Shown here piece after piece: positions 1-7,511 of a stretch of DNA of 25,397 nt. The notes under the pieces were generated by a model that was given only the letters and a program-made list of their open reading frames with translations, did not search any database and was not told the DNA's origin. The translations under genes and the position numbers were made by a program. This DNA comes from Chloroflexota bacterium (lineage in GTDB: Bacteria > Chloroflexota > Dehalococcoidia > Lucifugimonadales > JADFKI01). The DNA lies in the NCBI GenBank assembly GCA_022565015.1, contig JADFKI010000015.1, positions 1-25,397 on the forward strand. Direction: 5' to 3'. How positions within the stretch are numbered: the stretch's first letter is position 1; each line of letters starts with the position of its first letter.

Positions 1-261
1 GCGTTTTCCACCGCCTTTCCGGACTATTCGGTTTCAATTGCTTTTGATCCTCCAGGTTTTCTGATTTCAGGTGCATCCAACACGAGCTATGTGTTCTCAG
101 TGTTCAACGAGAAAGGCACGGTAGTCGAATCAACCCGAGGCAGTACAAACCTACTAGTTGATACTGTTCTGAAGCCGCTCTATGATTCTGCAAGGAGCAG
201 GACACTGAAAAGTGAGGAGATCCTTGACGATCTATTAGCCCGATTGAATAGAGGTGGTTAG
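1..261 (+). CDS. C-terminal part of an unrecognised protein (cut by window edge)
   Basis: Frame 1 is open from the first base to a TAG at 259-261 and gives 86 residues with no start codon, so the gene begins outside the window. The visible part starts with a strand-like segment (FSTAFPDYSVSIAFDPPGF) and ends in a charged, probably helical tail (SEEILDDLLARLNRGG). I do not recognise a family. Coding status rests on the uninterrupted frame, the soluble-protein composition and a strong terminator 38 bases after the stop. The segment looks lower in GC than the genes that follow. Confidence 0.6.
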   Translation, partial: AFSTAFPDYSVSIAFDPPGFLISGASNTSYVFSVFNEKGTVVESTRGSTNLLVDTVLKPLYDSARSRTLKSEEILDDLLARLNRGG

Positions 262-298
262 TCTGCTTATAGGAACTGCACACTCCTCGACCAGAACG

Positions 299-328
299 AA
301 AAGGCCCCGGCAAATGTCGGGGCCTTTT
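299..328. terminator. Bidirectional intrinsic terminator
   Basis: A perfect 11-bp stem (AAAAGGCCCCG, 299-309, with CGGGGCCTTTT, 318-328) closes an 8-base loop. The A-run on one side and T-run on the other let it act in both directions. It sits between the plus-strand gene ending at 261 and the minus-strand por genes ending at 356, as expected for a shared terminator of convergent units. Confidence 0.9.
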
Positions 329-355
329 CTACTCTGACATTAGGATGGGTGTTGC

Positions 356-1375
356 CTACAGCACTTCCCTCGGGCCCATGGTGAGGTCGCCACCCTCCTT
401 GGCGATTGGGATGATGCCCGGAAGCCACCATTTCTCCCACATCTCGTCGATGCGGGACTGGAAGTAGTCGACGTCCTCGTCCGTGAAGTGAGCGAACCTC
501 CCCTGCCTCTTCAGGAACTCGAAGACGGGCTTACGCTTGCGTCGGCCCTCCGCCAGCATGCGCGAGGGGCCGTTCAGGGTCAGGACGCCCTCTTCGATCT
601 CGTACTGCACCCAGATGCCCGTCTCGACGGCCAGCATTCCGACCTCGTGGGAGTACATGGGGTCGAAGTCCCAGCCCTTGGGGCAGGGGTCGTAGGTGTG
701 TATGAAAGTCGGTCCGCCGATGTTCAGGGCCTTGCGCACCTTGTTCATCATGTCGACCGCATAGGAGGCGCAGCCCGTGGCGACGTACCTGACGCCTGGG
801 TGGCCTACCGCCATCATCGGCGCCATGTTCTTCTTCCAGCGCTGGTTCATGATGCGATGGACCTTACCAGGCGGGGTGAACGTGGTGTTGGCGCCCCATG
901 GGGAAGAACCTGATATCTGAATGTCCGTGTTGGCGTAGGACTCATTGTCGTACATGAGAATCAAGAGGTTATAACCCTGGTGGGAAAGCGCCCCCGATAT
1001 GGCGGAGAGCCCCATGTCGGCTCCGCCCCCGTCGCCGCAGAAGGCGATGACATTGATAGGCTCTTCTTTGATCTTGCCCTTGCTCATGAGGGCCTTGAGT
1101 CCTGCTGCCGTGCCGGTGGCGGCAGAGCCGGACGAACCCAGCTGCGTGTGCATCCACGGCACCACCCAGGGTGTCGAGTAATAGGTCGTGTTTGCCACGT
1201 ACATGCAGCCGGTGCTGCCCAAGACGATCGTTCTCGGACCCGCGGCCTTCACCATTAGCTTCATTACGAGGGCAGACTCGCAGCCCTGACAGGTGCGGTG
1301 ACCGGAGGTAAAATACTCCTCCAGCGGTGTGTCGTGGACGCCCTTTATCATAGGAAGAACGTTGGTTGTGGTCAT
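356..1375 (-). CDS. porB: Pyruvate:ferredoxin oxidoreductase, beta subunit
   Basis: This is the thiamine-diphosphate-binding subunit of the 2-oxoacid:ferredoxin oxidoreductase that converts pyruvate and CoA to acetyl-CoA and CO2 with reduction of ferredoxin. In the 339-residue product, cysteines 29 and 32 (CQGC), 57 (STGC) and 202 (ATGC) match the proximal [4Fe-4S] ligands of PorB. GDGGG from residue 114, followed by DNESYANT about 30 residues later, is the TPP/Mg motif. The ATG at 1375 is preferred over one at 1426 because GGGAGG lies 10 bases upstream; the earlier start would overlap porA and has no ribosome site. It is the last gene of the por unit, 29 bases after porA. Pyruvate rather than another 2-oxoacid is inferred from overall resemblance. 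Confidence 0.93.
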   Translation of the reverse strand: MTTTNVLPMIKGVHDTPLEEYFTSGHRTCQGCESALVMKLMVKAAGPRTIVLGSTGCMYVANTTYYSTPWVVPWMHTQLGSSGSAATGTAAGLKALMSKGKIKEEPINVIAFCGDGGGADMGLSAISGALSHQGYNLLILMYDNESYANTDIQISGSSPWGANTTFTPPGKVHRIMNQRWKKNMAPMMAVGHPGVRYVATGCASYAVDMMNKVRKALNIGGPTFIHTYDPCPKGWDFDPMYSHEVGMLAVETGIWVQYEIEEGVLTLNGPSRMLAEGRRKRKPVFEFLKRQGRFAHFTDEDVDYFQSRIDEMWEKWWLPGIIPIAKEGGDLTMGPREVL

Positions 1376-1404
1376 GGAAATGTTATCCTCCCAAAATTCT
1401 TGGA

Positions 1405-2622
1405 CTAATTGCGTACGCCAATCCACTGGAGTGGCTCGTCGACCTTGCCGGTGTCAGCGGCTTTTTGAACCTGGTCGAACATCTCGATTGTCATGGGTAT
1501 CGTTACCTCGCGTCCACCAAGGCCGGCGATGAAACCGGCGATAGGGATGCGGGTGGGCAAGTCGTACAGAGCGGACCTAACTTCATTATAGACTACGCCG
1601 GCGTAGTTGGGCGCTCCCAGCGAATAGTCGCGGTCGATTACGCCGACTGCCTTGAACCTGGATAGAGTCTCCTGGAGGTCCTGCGTCGGGAAGGGTCGGA
1701 ACCACTTTATTCGGACGAACCCTACCTTGCGCCCCTGCTCCCGGAGTCTTCTGACCGTTACGCGGAGCGGCAATGACAGCGTGCCCATGCCGACCAGGAC
1801 TATTTCGGCGTCATCGCACATATACTCTTCGATGAACGGATTATCGCCACCCCGACCGAAGATTCGCTTGAGGTCGGCGTGCGCCTCTAGGATAACTCCA
1901 CGGGCATTTCGCATGCCTTCGTCGGTCTGCCTACGGATCTCCATCAGCCAGTCCTCGTTGACCTGTGGCGCGATGGTGATCGGATTGTCGGGATGGAGGA
2001 CCAAGTCTCCCCTGTCGTAAGGAGGAAGAAACTCGTCCACCAGCGACTTGTCGGGAATCTTCACGATCTGCTGAGAGTGGGTCAGAAAGGCACCGTCGGT
2101 GCTAATGGCACACGGAAGAAAAACGCGAGAGTCCTCCGCAACACGCCAGGCCATGAAAGCGGTGTCCAGAGCCTCCTGCGCCGTGTCGACCCAGTTCAGC
2201 ATCCAGCCTAGATCGCGGACCGCCAGCGCGTCGTTGTGCTCGCAGCCGAAGGCGCCCGGGTCGTCCAACGCGCGGTTGCCGACCATCGCCACCATGGGTA
2301 GCCTGAGCCCGCAGGTTACTGCCAGGGCCTCGAAGGCGTAGAACCAACCGACCCCGCTCGAGCCCGAAAAAACCCTGGCTCCAACCGCGGAGGCGTGCTT
2401 TATGATCTCGAACTGGGAGTGCTCGCTCTCGGCGACGATGTATTCGCACTTCATCTCGCCGTTGGCGACTAGCTTGGAGACGTACTGCATGACCGTGTCG
2501 TAAGGTCGAATAGGGTACGCCGTTATGACGTCCACATCCGCCAGAGCACATGCTATGGCAATGGCCTCCGAGCCGCTAATTAGCTCCTCTCTCTCAAGAG
2601 AGGACTGTACATCAGTCGTCAT
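1405..2622 (-). CDS. porA: Pyruvate:ferredoxin oxidoreductase, alpha subunit
   Basis: The 405-residue product has the usual PorA length and layout. An N-terminal pyrimidine-binding-like domain begins with SGSEAIAIA and ITAYPIRPYDTV (family form ITAYPITPST). A central segment around ALDDPGAFGCEHNDAL belongs to the same domain. A C-terminal transketolase-like domain II (EIVLVGMGTLSLPLR, then VGFVRIKWFRPFP) follows. It pairs with PorB to form the TPP active site. The ATG at 2622 lies 5 bases after a GGGGGTG ribosome site inside the end of porGD; the genes overlap by 11 bases, so translational coupling is likely. The IRP in place of the common ITP near the substrate pocket is a small departure. 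Confidence 0.93.
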   Translation of the reverse strand: MTTDVQSSLEREELISGSEAIAIACALADVDVITAYPIRPYDTVMQYVSKLVANGEMKCEYIVAESEHSQFEIIKHASAVGARVFSGSSGVGWFYAFEALAVTCGLRLPMVAMVGNRALDDPGAFGCEHNDALAVRDLGWMLNWVDTAQEALDTAFMAWRVAEDSRVFLPCAISTDGAFLTHSQQIVKIPDKSLVDEFLPPYDRGDLVLHPDNPITIAPQVNEDWLMEIRRQTDEGMRNARGVILEAHADLKRIFGRGGDNPFIEEYMCDDAEIVLVGMGTLSLPLRVTVRRLREQGRKVGFVRIKWFRPFPTQDLQETLSRFKAVGVIDRDYSLGAPNYAGVVYNEVRSALYDLPTRIPIAGFIAGLGGREVTIPMTIEMFDQVQKAADTGKVDEPLQWIGVRN

Positions 2623-3784
2623 CTTGCACCCCCGTGATCGCTATCTGCTGTTCGTAGCCGCCCCATTGGTGAAAACCGTGAGAGCGTCCAGCGTCGCCGA
2701 TCTCTACCTTGGCCACGGCGATTTTCTCCTCCAGCCACTTCATGTAGCCGTCGCGGTCGCTCTTCCAGTGGTCGTATTGGCTCGCGTTGTCGTTGAACTG
2801 CTCCTCGTTCACCATGGTTATGCAATCAGGCACCGGGCAGACGTCCTCGCAGACGCCGCAGCCGCAACAGGCTTCCATGTCGGCGTCGTACAATTCCTCG
2901 GGCGTCACATCAAAACAGCTGTCCGGACACTGTATCCAGCACAGAGTGCACTTAGTGCAGGTCTCGAAGTTGATTACGGGCCTCATGGTTCGCGTGGAAT
3001 ACTTCTTGAAATACTCGTTACGGGTGGCCTGGAAACCCTCCTCGCCGCCTCGGAACCCGGTGCCGTATTCAATGCCCTTGACGACAATCGCGTTTTGCAT
3101 CTCCTCCCAGCCGGGCTTGACGAAGCTGAATGGCTCTTCTGGATTGCCCTGTCCCGGCTCGACCGGCGTGACGGAGACTCGGTCATAGGAGCGGGCCGTC
3201 GACTGCAACTTCAGGTCGTCGTCCGTCTCTTCCTTTATCGTATCGATGTAGGTTTCCAGCTTTAGAAGCTGCGGGCATACCTTGGCGAGCGCGCCCAGGA
3301 TGCGCACATCCGTATGGTCGTCCTTGTAAACCCATAGCCCTGAGAAGCTCTTGGCGCCCTTGACGATGGCAAGGTTGTAGGGCACGTCACTGACGTGAAT
3401 ATCCTCCATCAGGTCGTCCGAGGATAGCATCGACGTTACGAGAAGGGTGCCGCCCTCTTTTGTCAGCTCGTTTATGGGCTGGAGTCCATACCACGCCCAG
3501 GACTCGACGCCTTTGCACAGCGTGTCGTCTACCACGATGCTTACGTCGACGGACTTCGGCTCGTACTGGGCGAGGGTCTCCTGCAGCTCTTCATCTTCAT
3601 CGGCAATGACCGCAAAGTATTTCGCGGGGATGCCGTTGCGCTCGGGAGAGTCGCCGTAGCGGCCGAACGCCGTGCCGATCTTGCCCTCTTTGCGCGCGGC
3701 GAGAACGATCGTGCGGCAGATATTCCGGGACAACGATTTCTGGAAAATCCCTCGATAGATGACTTCGACAGCGGTTACAGCCAT
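2612..3784 (-). CDS. porGD: Pyruvate:ferredoxin oxidoreductase, fused gamma-delta subunit
   Basis: One 390-residue chain joins the gamma domain (about residues 1-190, with FGRYGDSPERNGIPAKYF and VDVSIVVDDTL) to a delta-type ferredoxin domain (about 265-330). The ferredoxin part carries two CxxCxxCxxxCP motifs: cysteines 276, 279, 282, 286 (CTKCTLCWIQCP) and 306, 309, 312, 316 (CGCGVCEDVCP). It should pass electrons from the TPP site through two [4Fe-4S] clusters to free ferredoxin. A 75-residue linker and a roughly 60-residue C-terminal extension without known motif surround the clusters. The ATG at 3784 is preferred over the GTG at 3790 because that GTG is part of the ribosome site (GGGAGGTG). 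It lies 27 bases after the regulator, probably in one transcript. Confidence 0.9.
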   Translation of the reverse strand: MAVTAVEVIYRGIFQKSLSRNICRTIVLAARKEGKIGTAFGRYGDSPERNGIPAKYFAVIADEDEELQETLAQYEPKSVDVSIVVDDTLCKGVESWAWYGLQPINELTKEGGTLLVTSMLSSDDLMEDIHVSDVPYNLAIVKGAKSFSGLWVYKDDHTDVRILGALAKVCPQLLKLETYIDTIKEETDDDLKLQSTARSYDRVSVTPVEPGQGNPEEPFSFVKPGWEEMQNAIVVKGIEYGTGFRGGEEGFQATRNEYFKKYSTRTMRPVINFETCTKCTLCWIQCPDSCFDVTPEELYDADMEACCGCGVCEDVCPVPDCITMVNEEQFNDNASQYDHWKSDRDGYMKWLEEKIAVAKVEIGDAGRSHGFHQWGGYEQQIAITGVQDDD

Positions 3785-3811
3785 AAGCACCTCCCTGGGG
3801 TCTGCTCCCTA

Positions 3812-4555
3812 CTATTCATATGAATTCCTCGATAGACTCACTACTCGGTCTTCCTTGCCCTTGTGGGACGACAGGTTGTGGACTCTGCGGTCGATGTCGG
3901 CGATATGCCGGTGCATTGCCTCTTCAGCGGCCTTGGACTGCCGGTTCTTGATCGTCTCGAGGATCCGCCGGTGGGACTGCAGGGACTGTTTCGAGCGCTC
4001 CGGCGACAGAAGCGTCGAATCCCTGCTCTGACTGAGCAGGTCTGACATGGCCTGCGTCACCGCGATCAGCGCCGAGTTCTTCGTTGCCTGGGCGATGGCG
4101 AAGTGGAACTCGCTGTCGAACTCCACGCCGGTGCCGCCGTTGGAGATGTCCACCTCCTGTTGTATCAGGATCTCCTCCATTCGCCGGATATCGGCATCGC
4201 TGGCCCGCTCCGCCGCGAGGGAGACGACCTGCGGCTCCAGTATCAACCGCATTTCAAAGATGTCGCTTGCGGGGCTCACAGGTCCCGAAAGTAGCGAGGA
4301 AAAGGCCTGAACGATTACCTCGACCGTGTCCTCGGTGATGAAGGTCCCCGAACCCGGCCGGATTATCACGAGGCCCTGTATGTCCATGAGCCGCATGGCC
4401 TCCCTGACGGAGGCACGGCTGACGTTCAGCTGCTGAGCGAGCTCGCGTTCGGGAGGCAGGCGGCCGCCGGGCTTGAGCGCGCCTTCACGTACAAGCTGCA
4501 GGACCTGGCTTACGATCTCCTCGGGAATACGTGTTCTTTTGACAGCTTTGAGCAA
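3812..4555 (-). CDS. FadR-subfamily GntR transcriptional regulator
   Basis: A winged helix-turn-helix (about residues 12-73; LPPERELAQQLNVSRASVREAMRLMDIQGL) is followed by an all-helical FCD effector domain. FCD metal/ligand residues are visible: Asp and His in FDSEFHFAIA, His in SHRRI and His in HRHIADI. The frame stays open to an ATG at 4675, but that start would place a -35/-10 pair and the operator inside the coding region. The TTG at 4555, 10 bases after AGGAG, gives 247 residues, the normal size of the family. It is the first gene of a probable regulator-porGD-porA-porB transcript and faces the ABC importer. Regulators of this type commonly sense small carboxylic acids; the ligand here is unknown, and pyruvate or an acyl compound is only a guess. 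Confidence 0.88.
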   Translation of the reverse strand: MLKAVKRTRIPEEIVSQVLQLVREGALKPGGRLPPERELAQQLNVSRASVREAMRLMDIQGLVIIRPGSGTFITEDTVEVIVQAFSSLLSGPVSPASDIFEMRLILEPQVVSLAAERASDADIRRMEEILIQQEVDISNGGTGVEFDSEFHFAIAQATKNSALIAVTQAMSDLLSQSRDSTLLSPERSKQSLQSHRRILETIKNRQSKAAEEAMHRHIADIDRRVHNLSSHKGKEDRVVSLSRNSYE

Positions 4556-4591
4556 AGGCCTACTGCTCCTAAAAAGAGCAAAGGTGTCAGG

Positions 4592-4602
4592 TGGTCTGAC
4601 CA
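4592..4602. promoter_or_regulatory. FadR-type operator (perfect palindrome)
   Basis: TGGTCTGACCA is a perfect 5-1-5 palindrome that fits the known FadR recognition core TGGTCNGACC. A related half-site (GGTGTCAGGTGG) abuts it at about 4583-4594. It lies a few bases downstream of the predicted transcription start of the minus-strand regulator, so repression by roadblock or promoter occlusion (autoregulation) is likely. Control of the divergent importer is possible. Confidence 0.75.
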
Positions 4603-4612
4603 ATTTCCGAAT

Positions 4613-4642
4613 ATTATTGCACTCGCCCCCGTCGGCTGTCAA
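4613..4642 (-). promoter_or_regulatory. Sigma-70-type promoter of the regulator-por unit
   Basis: Read on the minus strand, a perfect -35 box TTGACA (4642-4637) is followed after 18 bases by AATAAT (4618-4613). Transcription would start near 4606, giving a leader of about 50 bases to the TTG at 4555 and placing the operator at about +4 to +14. Confidence 0.6.
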
Positions 4643-4676
4643 CATTCGACGAACAATCGCCAAGTGGCGTTTCATA

Positions 4677-4706
4677 TTGGTTTGGCAGGCGCTGTGCTAG
4701 TATTAA
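4677..4706 (+). promoter_or_regulatory. Possible promoter of the ABC importer, perhaps giving a leaderless mRNA
   Basis: TTGGTT (4677-4682), an 18-base spacer and TATTAA (4701-4706) resemble a weak sigma-70 promoter. The ATG at 4712 begins only 5 bases after the -10 box and no ribosome site precedes it, which fits a leaderless transcript. Box matches are modest (3/6 and 4/6). Confidence 0.3.
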
Positions 4707-4711
4707 CAACC

Positions 4712-5521
4712 ATGACGATGAGCAGCCAAGATACAGTGCAGGCGGCCATTACCGCAAGCGAAGTCTGTCACACATACGAAGCCCGCGACCGGCGTCTGCA
4801 TGCGCTGATCAACGTGAGCCTGGAGGTGGGCCGCGGCAGCTTTGTTTCCTTGATAGGGCCCAGCGGGTGCGGCAAGACCACTCTGCTCCGAGCCCTGGGC
4901 GGACTCCTCGAACCAACGAGCGGACGGGTCGAAATAAATGGCCGGCCTCCGTCGGAGGCCCTGCGCCGAAAGGCTGTCGGGTTCGTCTTTCAGGACGCGT
5001 CGCTGCTGCCCTGGCGCAATGTCTTCGGCAACGTAAGGCTGTCATTGGAGCTTAATGGCGGCAGCCGGGACGACGACATATTAAAGGTCAACCAGGTCCT
5101 GGAGGCGGTAGAGCTGGAGAAATTCCAGGACTTTTATCCTCATGAGCTGTCCGGAGGCATGAGGCAGAGGGTTGCCATGGCGAGGGCGATGGTGACGGAC
5201 CCCGAAGTGCTGCTCATGGACGAGCCCTTTGGCGCCCTCGACGAGATTACCCGCGCGAGCATGATGTATGAGCTTCTGGACCTCTGGGAGCGTTCTCCCA
5301 AGACGGTGTTGTTCGTCACGCACGGCATTACCGAGGCTGTGTTGCTTTCCGACAGGGTGCTCGTGATGTCGTCACAGCCGGGCACGATAATCGACGATTT
5401 CAGCATTGACCTACCCCGGCCACGCTTGGAGGCCCAGGAACGCTCGGAGCAGTTTCTCGACTACACGTTTCGCATCAAGAATGCCCTCAGGGAAGGCGCT
5501 GTTGGAGCACAGGTTAGCTAG
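4712..5521 (+). CDS. ABC transporter ATP-binding protein, NitT/TauT type
   Basis: This is the cytoplasmic ATPase of an importer. In the 269-residue product: Walker A GPSGCGKTT at 49-57, Q-loop Gln94 in VFQDASLLPW, signature LSGGM at 146-150, Walker B LLMDEP at 167-172 followed by FGALDE, and switch His204 in FVTHGITEA. FQDASLLPWRNV and the ALDEITR tail are typical of the nitrate/sulfonate/thiamine-precursor transporter family. The frame is open from an earlier ATG at 4664, but the conserved region begins after 4712 and the promoter-like boxes lie between the two. It is the first gene of a three-gene importer and slightly overlaps the permease gene. The substrate cannot be read from this subunit. 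Confidence 0.9.
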   Translation: MTMSSQDTVQAAITASEVCHTYEARDRRLHALINVSLEVGRGSFVSLIGPSGCGKTTLLRALGGLLEPTSGRVEINGRPPSEALRRKAVGFVFQDASLLPWRNVFGNVRLSLELNGGSRDDDILKVNQVLEAVELEKFQDFYPHELSGGMRQRVAMARAMVTDPEVLLMDEPFGALDEITRASMMYELLDLWERSPKTVLFVTHGITEAVLLSDRVLVMSSQPGTIIDDFSIDLPRPRLEAQERSEQFLDYTFRIKNALREGAVGAQVS

Positions 5522-6353
5522 TAGAGATGCCGCCGTTGAAGAGTTGGGCGCCGGGCGCATCGGAAGAAGGGCAAGTCCCCTGTCGAGAGCGTCCCGCTGG
5601 TGGCTCTTCGTGCTGCCTCCTGTCCTGGCGCTGGTCGGTCTGAGTCTAGCGCTAGAGGTCTGGCTGAGGCTCTACGACGTTGCCACATACCTCGTTCCAA
5701 GACCCTCGCTGGTGTTCGGCAGGCTCGCCGGCGATATCGGATTCTTCCTCCATCACGGCGGCATCACGCTGGGAGAGAGCCTGGCGGGATTCGGGCTGGG
5801 GTCCCTCGTTGCATTCACCGGCGCCGTAGTGATGGCCTATTCAAGAGTGATGGAGCGGACGCTGTTTCCGCTGGCGGTCGTAGTCAAGGTCACACCCATC
5901 GTCGCCGTGGCCCCGCTCTTCGTCATCTGGTTCGGCTTCGGGTCGTTCCCCAAGATTCTCATCGCGGGCCTGATCACCTTCTTTCCGGTCCTGGTGAACG
6001 CCATGGTTGGACTGCGTGCCGTGAATGCCGAGACGCTGGACTTCTTTCGGTCGTTGAACGCGTCCAGAACCGAGGTGTTCCTGAAGCTACGGCTTCCCAG
6101 CTCCCTGCCCTACCTCTTTGCCGCCTTTCGTATCGCCCTTCCGCTCTCGGTGATAGGTGCGGTCGTCGGGGAGTGGTTCAGCGGCGACAGGGGACTCGGC
6201 AGCGTGATTATAGTCGCCCACAGCAACCTGGACACGCCCACGCTCTTTGCCGCCATCATAGTGCTGGCGGTGATAGGCATCGGCCTCACGATCGCGGCCT
6301 GGTACGCGGAGTCCCGATTGCTTTTCTGGCACGAGTCGTCGATAACGACGTAG
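5481..6353 (+). CDS. ABC transporter permease, NitT/TauT type
   Basis: This integral inner-membrane subunit has about six hydrophobic segments, the first at roughly residues 39-62 (WWLFVLPPVLALVGLSLAL). The family coupling region is present: LNASRTEVFLKLRLPSSLPY then FRIALPLSVIGAVVGEW, the BPD_transp_1/EAA-loop pattern of SsuC/ThiX-like permeases. The start is uncertain. ATG 5481 has a poor ribosome site; TTG 5502 has GGAAGG 5 bases before it and would shorten the product by 7 residues. A start at 5406 would overlap the ATPase gene by over 100 bases and is unlikely. Overlap with the ATPase gene suggests coupled translation. Confidence 0.88.
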   Translation: MPSGKALLEHRLASRDAAVEELGAGRIGRRASPLSRASRWWLFVLPPVLALVGLSLALEVWLRLYDVATYLVPRPSLVFGRLAGDIGFFLHHGGITLGESLAGFGLGSLVAFTGAVVMAYSRVMERTLFPLAVVVKVTPIVAVAPLFVIWFGFGSFPKILIAGLITFFPVLVNAMVGLRAVNAETLDFFRSLNASRTEVFLKLRLPSSLPYLFAAFRIALPLSVIGAVVGEWFSGDRGLGSVIIVAHSNLDTPTLFAAIIVLAVIGIGLTIAAWYAESRLLFWHESSITT

Positions 6354-6422
6354 CCGGGAGACAAGAGCAGCCGAGTCTAAATGCAGACCACTCCTCTTCT
6401 CACGAATATACAAGATGGAAAA

Positions 6423-7445
6423 GTGAATAAGCTGAGAAATATCCCGATGCTCTCGATGGCCCTCACGGCGCTGTTGATAATGGCTGCATTTGCGTGTTCG
6501 AGCACGCCTCAGTCGAGCGATAAGATGGTGTTCATGGCGGGCTTCAAGCCCCAGGCCAACCTGCCCTTCGTGGCGGCGTACGTCGCTCAGGAGCAGGGCT
6601 ACTTCAAGGAGCAGGGCCTGGAAGTCGAGATCCTTCATGCGTCATCGGGCGAGCACCTTCAGCTCTTGATGTCTGGCGACGTGGACGTCACGACGGCGGA
6701 TGCGACGTCCGTGCTCAAGCGGCGGTCCGACCCCGGCCTGCCCATCACCGCCTTCGCGCTATTCGGGCAGCGCGGCCAGCAGGGGTTCGTCGCGCTCGAG
6801 AGCTCCGGCATGCGAAGCCCCGTCGACTGGGAGGGGCACACATTTGGCTACAAGTTCTCGCAGCCCCCCGACTATCTGGCCATCCTGGATTCGCAGGGCG
6901 TCGATCGCTCCACCATTAAGGAAGTCCGCGTGGGGTTCGACCCCAGGGTGCTGACCGAAGGGCGTGTAGACATACTCGCCATATTCAAGTCCAACGAGCC
7001 CGATACCATTCGCAGGCTCGGCTTCGAGGTGGTCGTATGGGACCCGGAGGACTTCGGTGTGCCCAGCCTCGGCCTCACGTACATAACCCGTGAGGAGGAC
7101 TTGAGGAACGAGGTCGAAAAGTACGAACGTTTTCTCAAGGCCACGTTGAAGGGGCTCCAGTTCGCGATGGACAATCGCGAAGAGACCCTGGACATCGTCT
7201 TGAAATACGCGCCGGGCGAGGTGCGAGAGCACCAGGCGTTCATGCTCGAGACCGAGATCCGTGACGCGACTGGTCCGGTGACACGAGAGCTTGGCATGGG
7301 CTGGATGAACGACGACCAGTGGCGCGCCCTGTATGAGCAGCTAATCGAGTTCGAGGCCCTGCCGGGCCCCTTCGAGTACGAGACCGCCTACACCGACGAC
7401 ATACTTCGCGCCGTGTATGAGGACGGCTCACTGCGGTGGCCGTAA
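6423..7445 (+). CDS. Substrate-binding lipoprotein of the ABC importer (NMT1/THI5-like)
   Basis: A basic N-terminus (VNKLRNIP), a hydrophobic core and the lipobox AFAC with Cys25 mark an exported, lipid-anchored protein of 340 residues. The mature part is an NMT1/THI5-like periplasmic binding fold: LPFVAAYVAQEQGYFKEQGL, LLMSGDVDVTTADAT, then VVVWDPEDFGVPSLGLTYI. The last segment resembles the region of ThiY/RibY-type proteins that follows the ligand site, so a thiamine pyrimidine or flavin is plausible, but the pocket residues cannot be assigned by eye. The GTG at 6423 is preferred because ATG 6381 would add 14 residues, including an acidic one, before the signal peptide. The gene lies 69 bases after the permease gene. 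Confidence 0.85.
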   Translation: MNKLRNIPMLSMALTALLIMAAFACSSTPQSSDKMVFMAGFKPQANLPFVAAYVAQEQGYFKEQGLEVEILHASSGEHLQLLMSGDVDVTTADATSVLKRRSDPGLPITAFALFGQRGQQGFVALESSGMRSPVDWEGHTFGYKFSQPPDYLAILDSQGVDRSTIKEVRVGFDPRVLTEGRVDILAIFKSNEPDTIRRLGFEVVVWDPEDFGVPSLGLTYITREEDLRNEVEKYERFLKATLKGLQFAMDNREETLDIVLKYAPGEVREHQAFMLETEIRDATGPVTRELGMGWMNDDQWRALYEQLIEFEALPGPFEYETAYTDDILRAVYEDGSLRWP

Positions 7446-7511
7446 ATTGGGATAGCATCAAAGGCGCGGATGCGAATCGCCCTGTTTCACTAGTGGTTCC
7501 AGCGTAATTCT

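Noticed and set aside
104..313. Minus-strand open frame of 69 codons
   Set aside because: It runs through the terminator and antisense to the plus-strand C-terminal coding sequence; no ribosome site or family likeness.
2525..3265. Plus-strand open frame of 246 codons
   Set aside because: It is antisense to porA and porGD, whose protein motifs are unmistakable; a high-GC shadow frame.
4556..4675. N-terminal extension of the FadR-type regulator to ATG 4675
   Set aside because: It would place TTGACA/AATAAT and the operator inside the gene and add 40 residues unlike the family.
4603..4711. TPP or FMN riboswitch before the importer genes
   Set aside because: Looked for conserved cores because the binding protein is THI5-like; none present, and the leader is too short.
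5406..5480. Earlier permease start at 5406
   Set aside because: It overlaps the ATPase gene by over 100 bases and adds low-likelihood sequence.
5600..6430. Plus-strand open frame of 276 codons overlapping the permease gene
   Set aside because: Frame-shifted shadow of the permease gene; arginine-rich, no membrane segments or motif.
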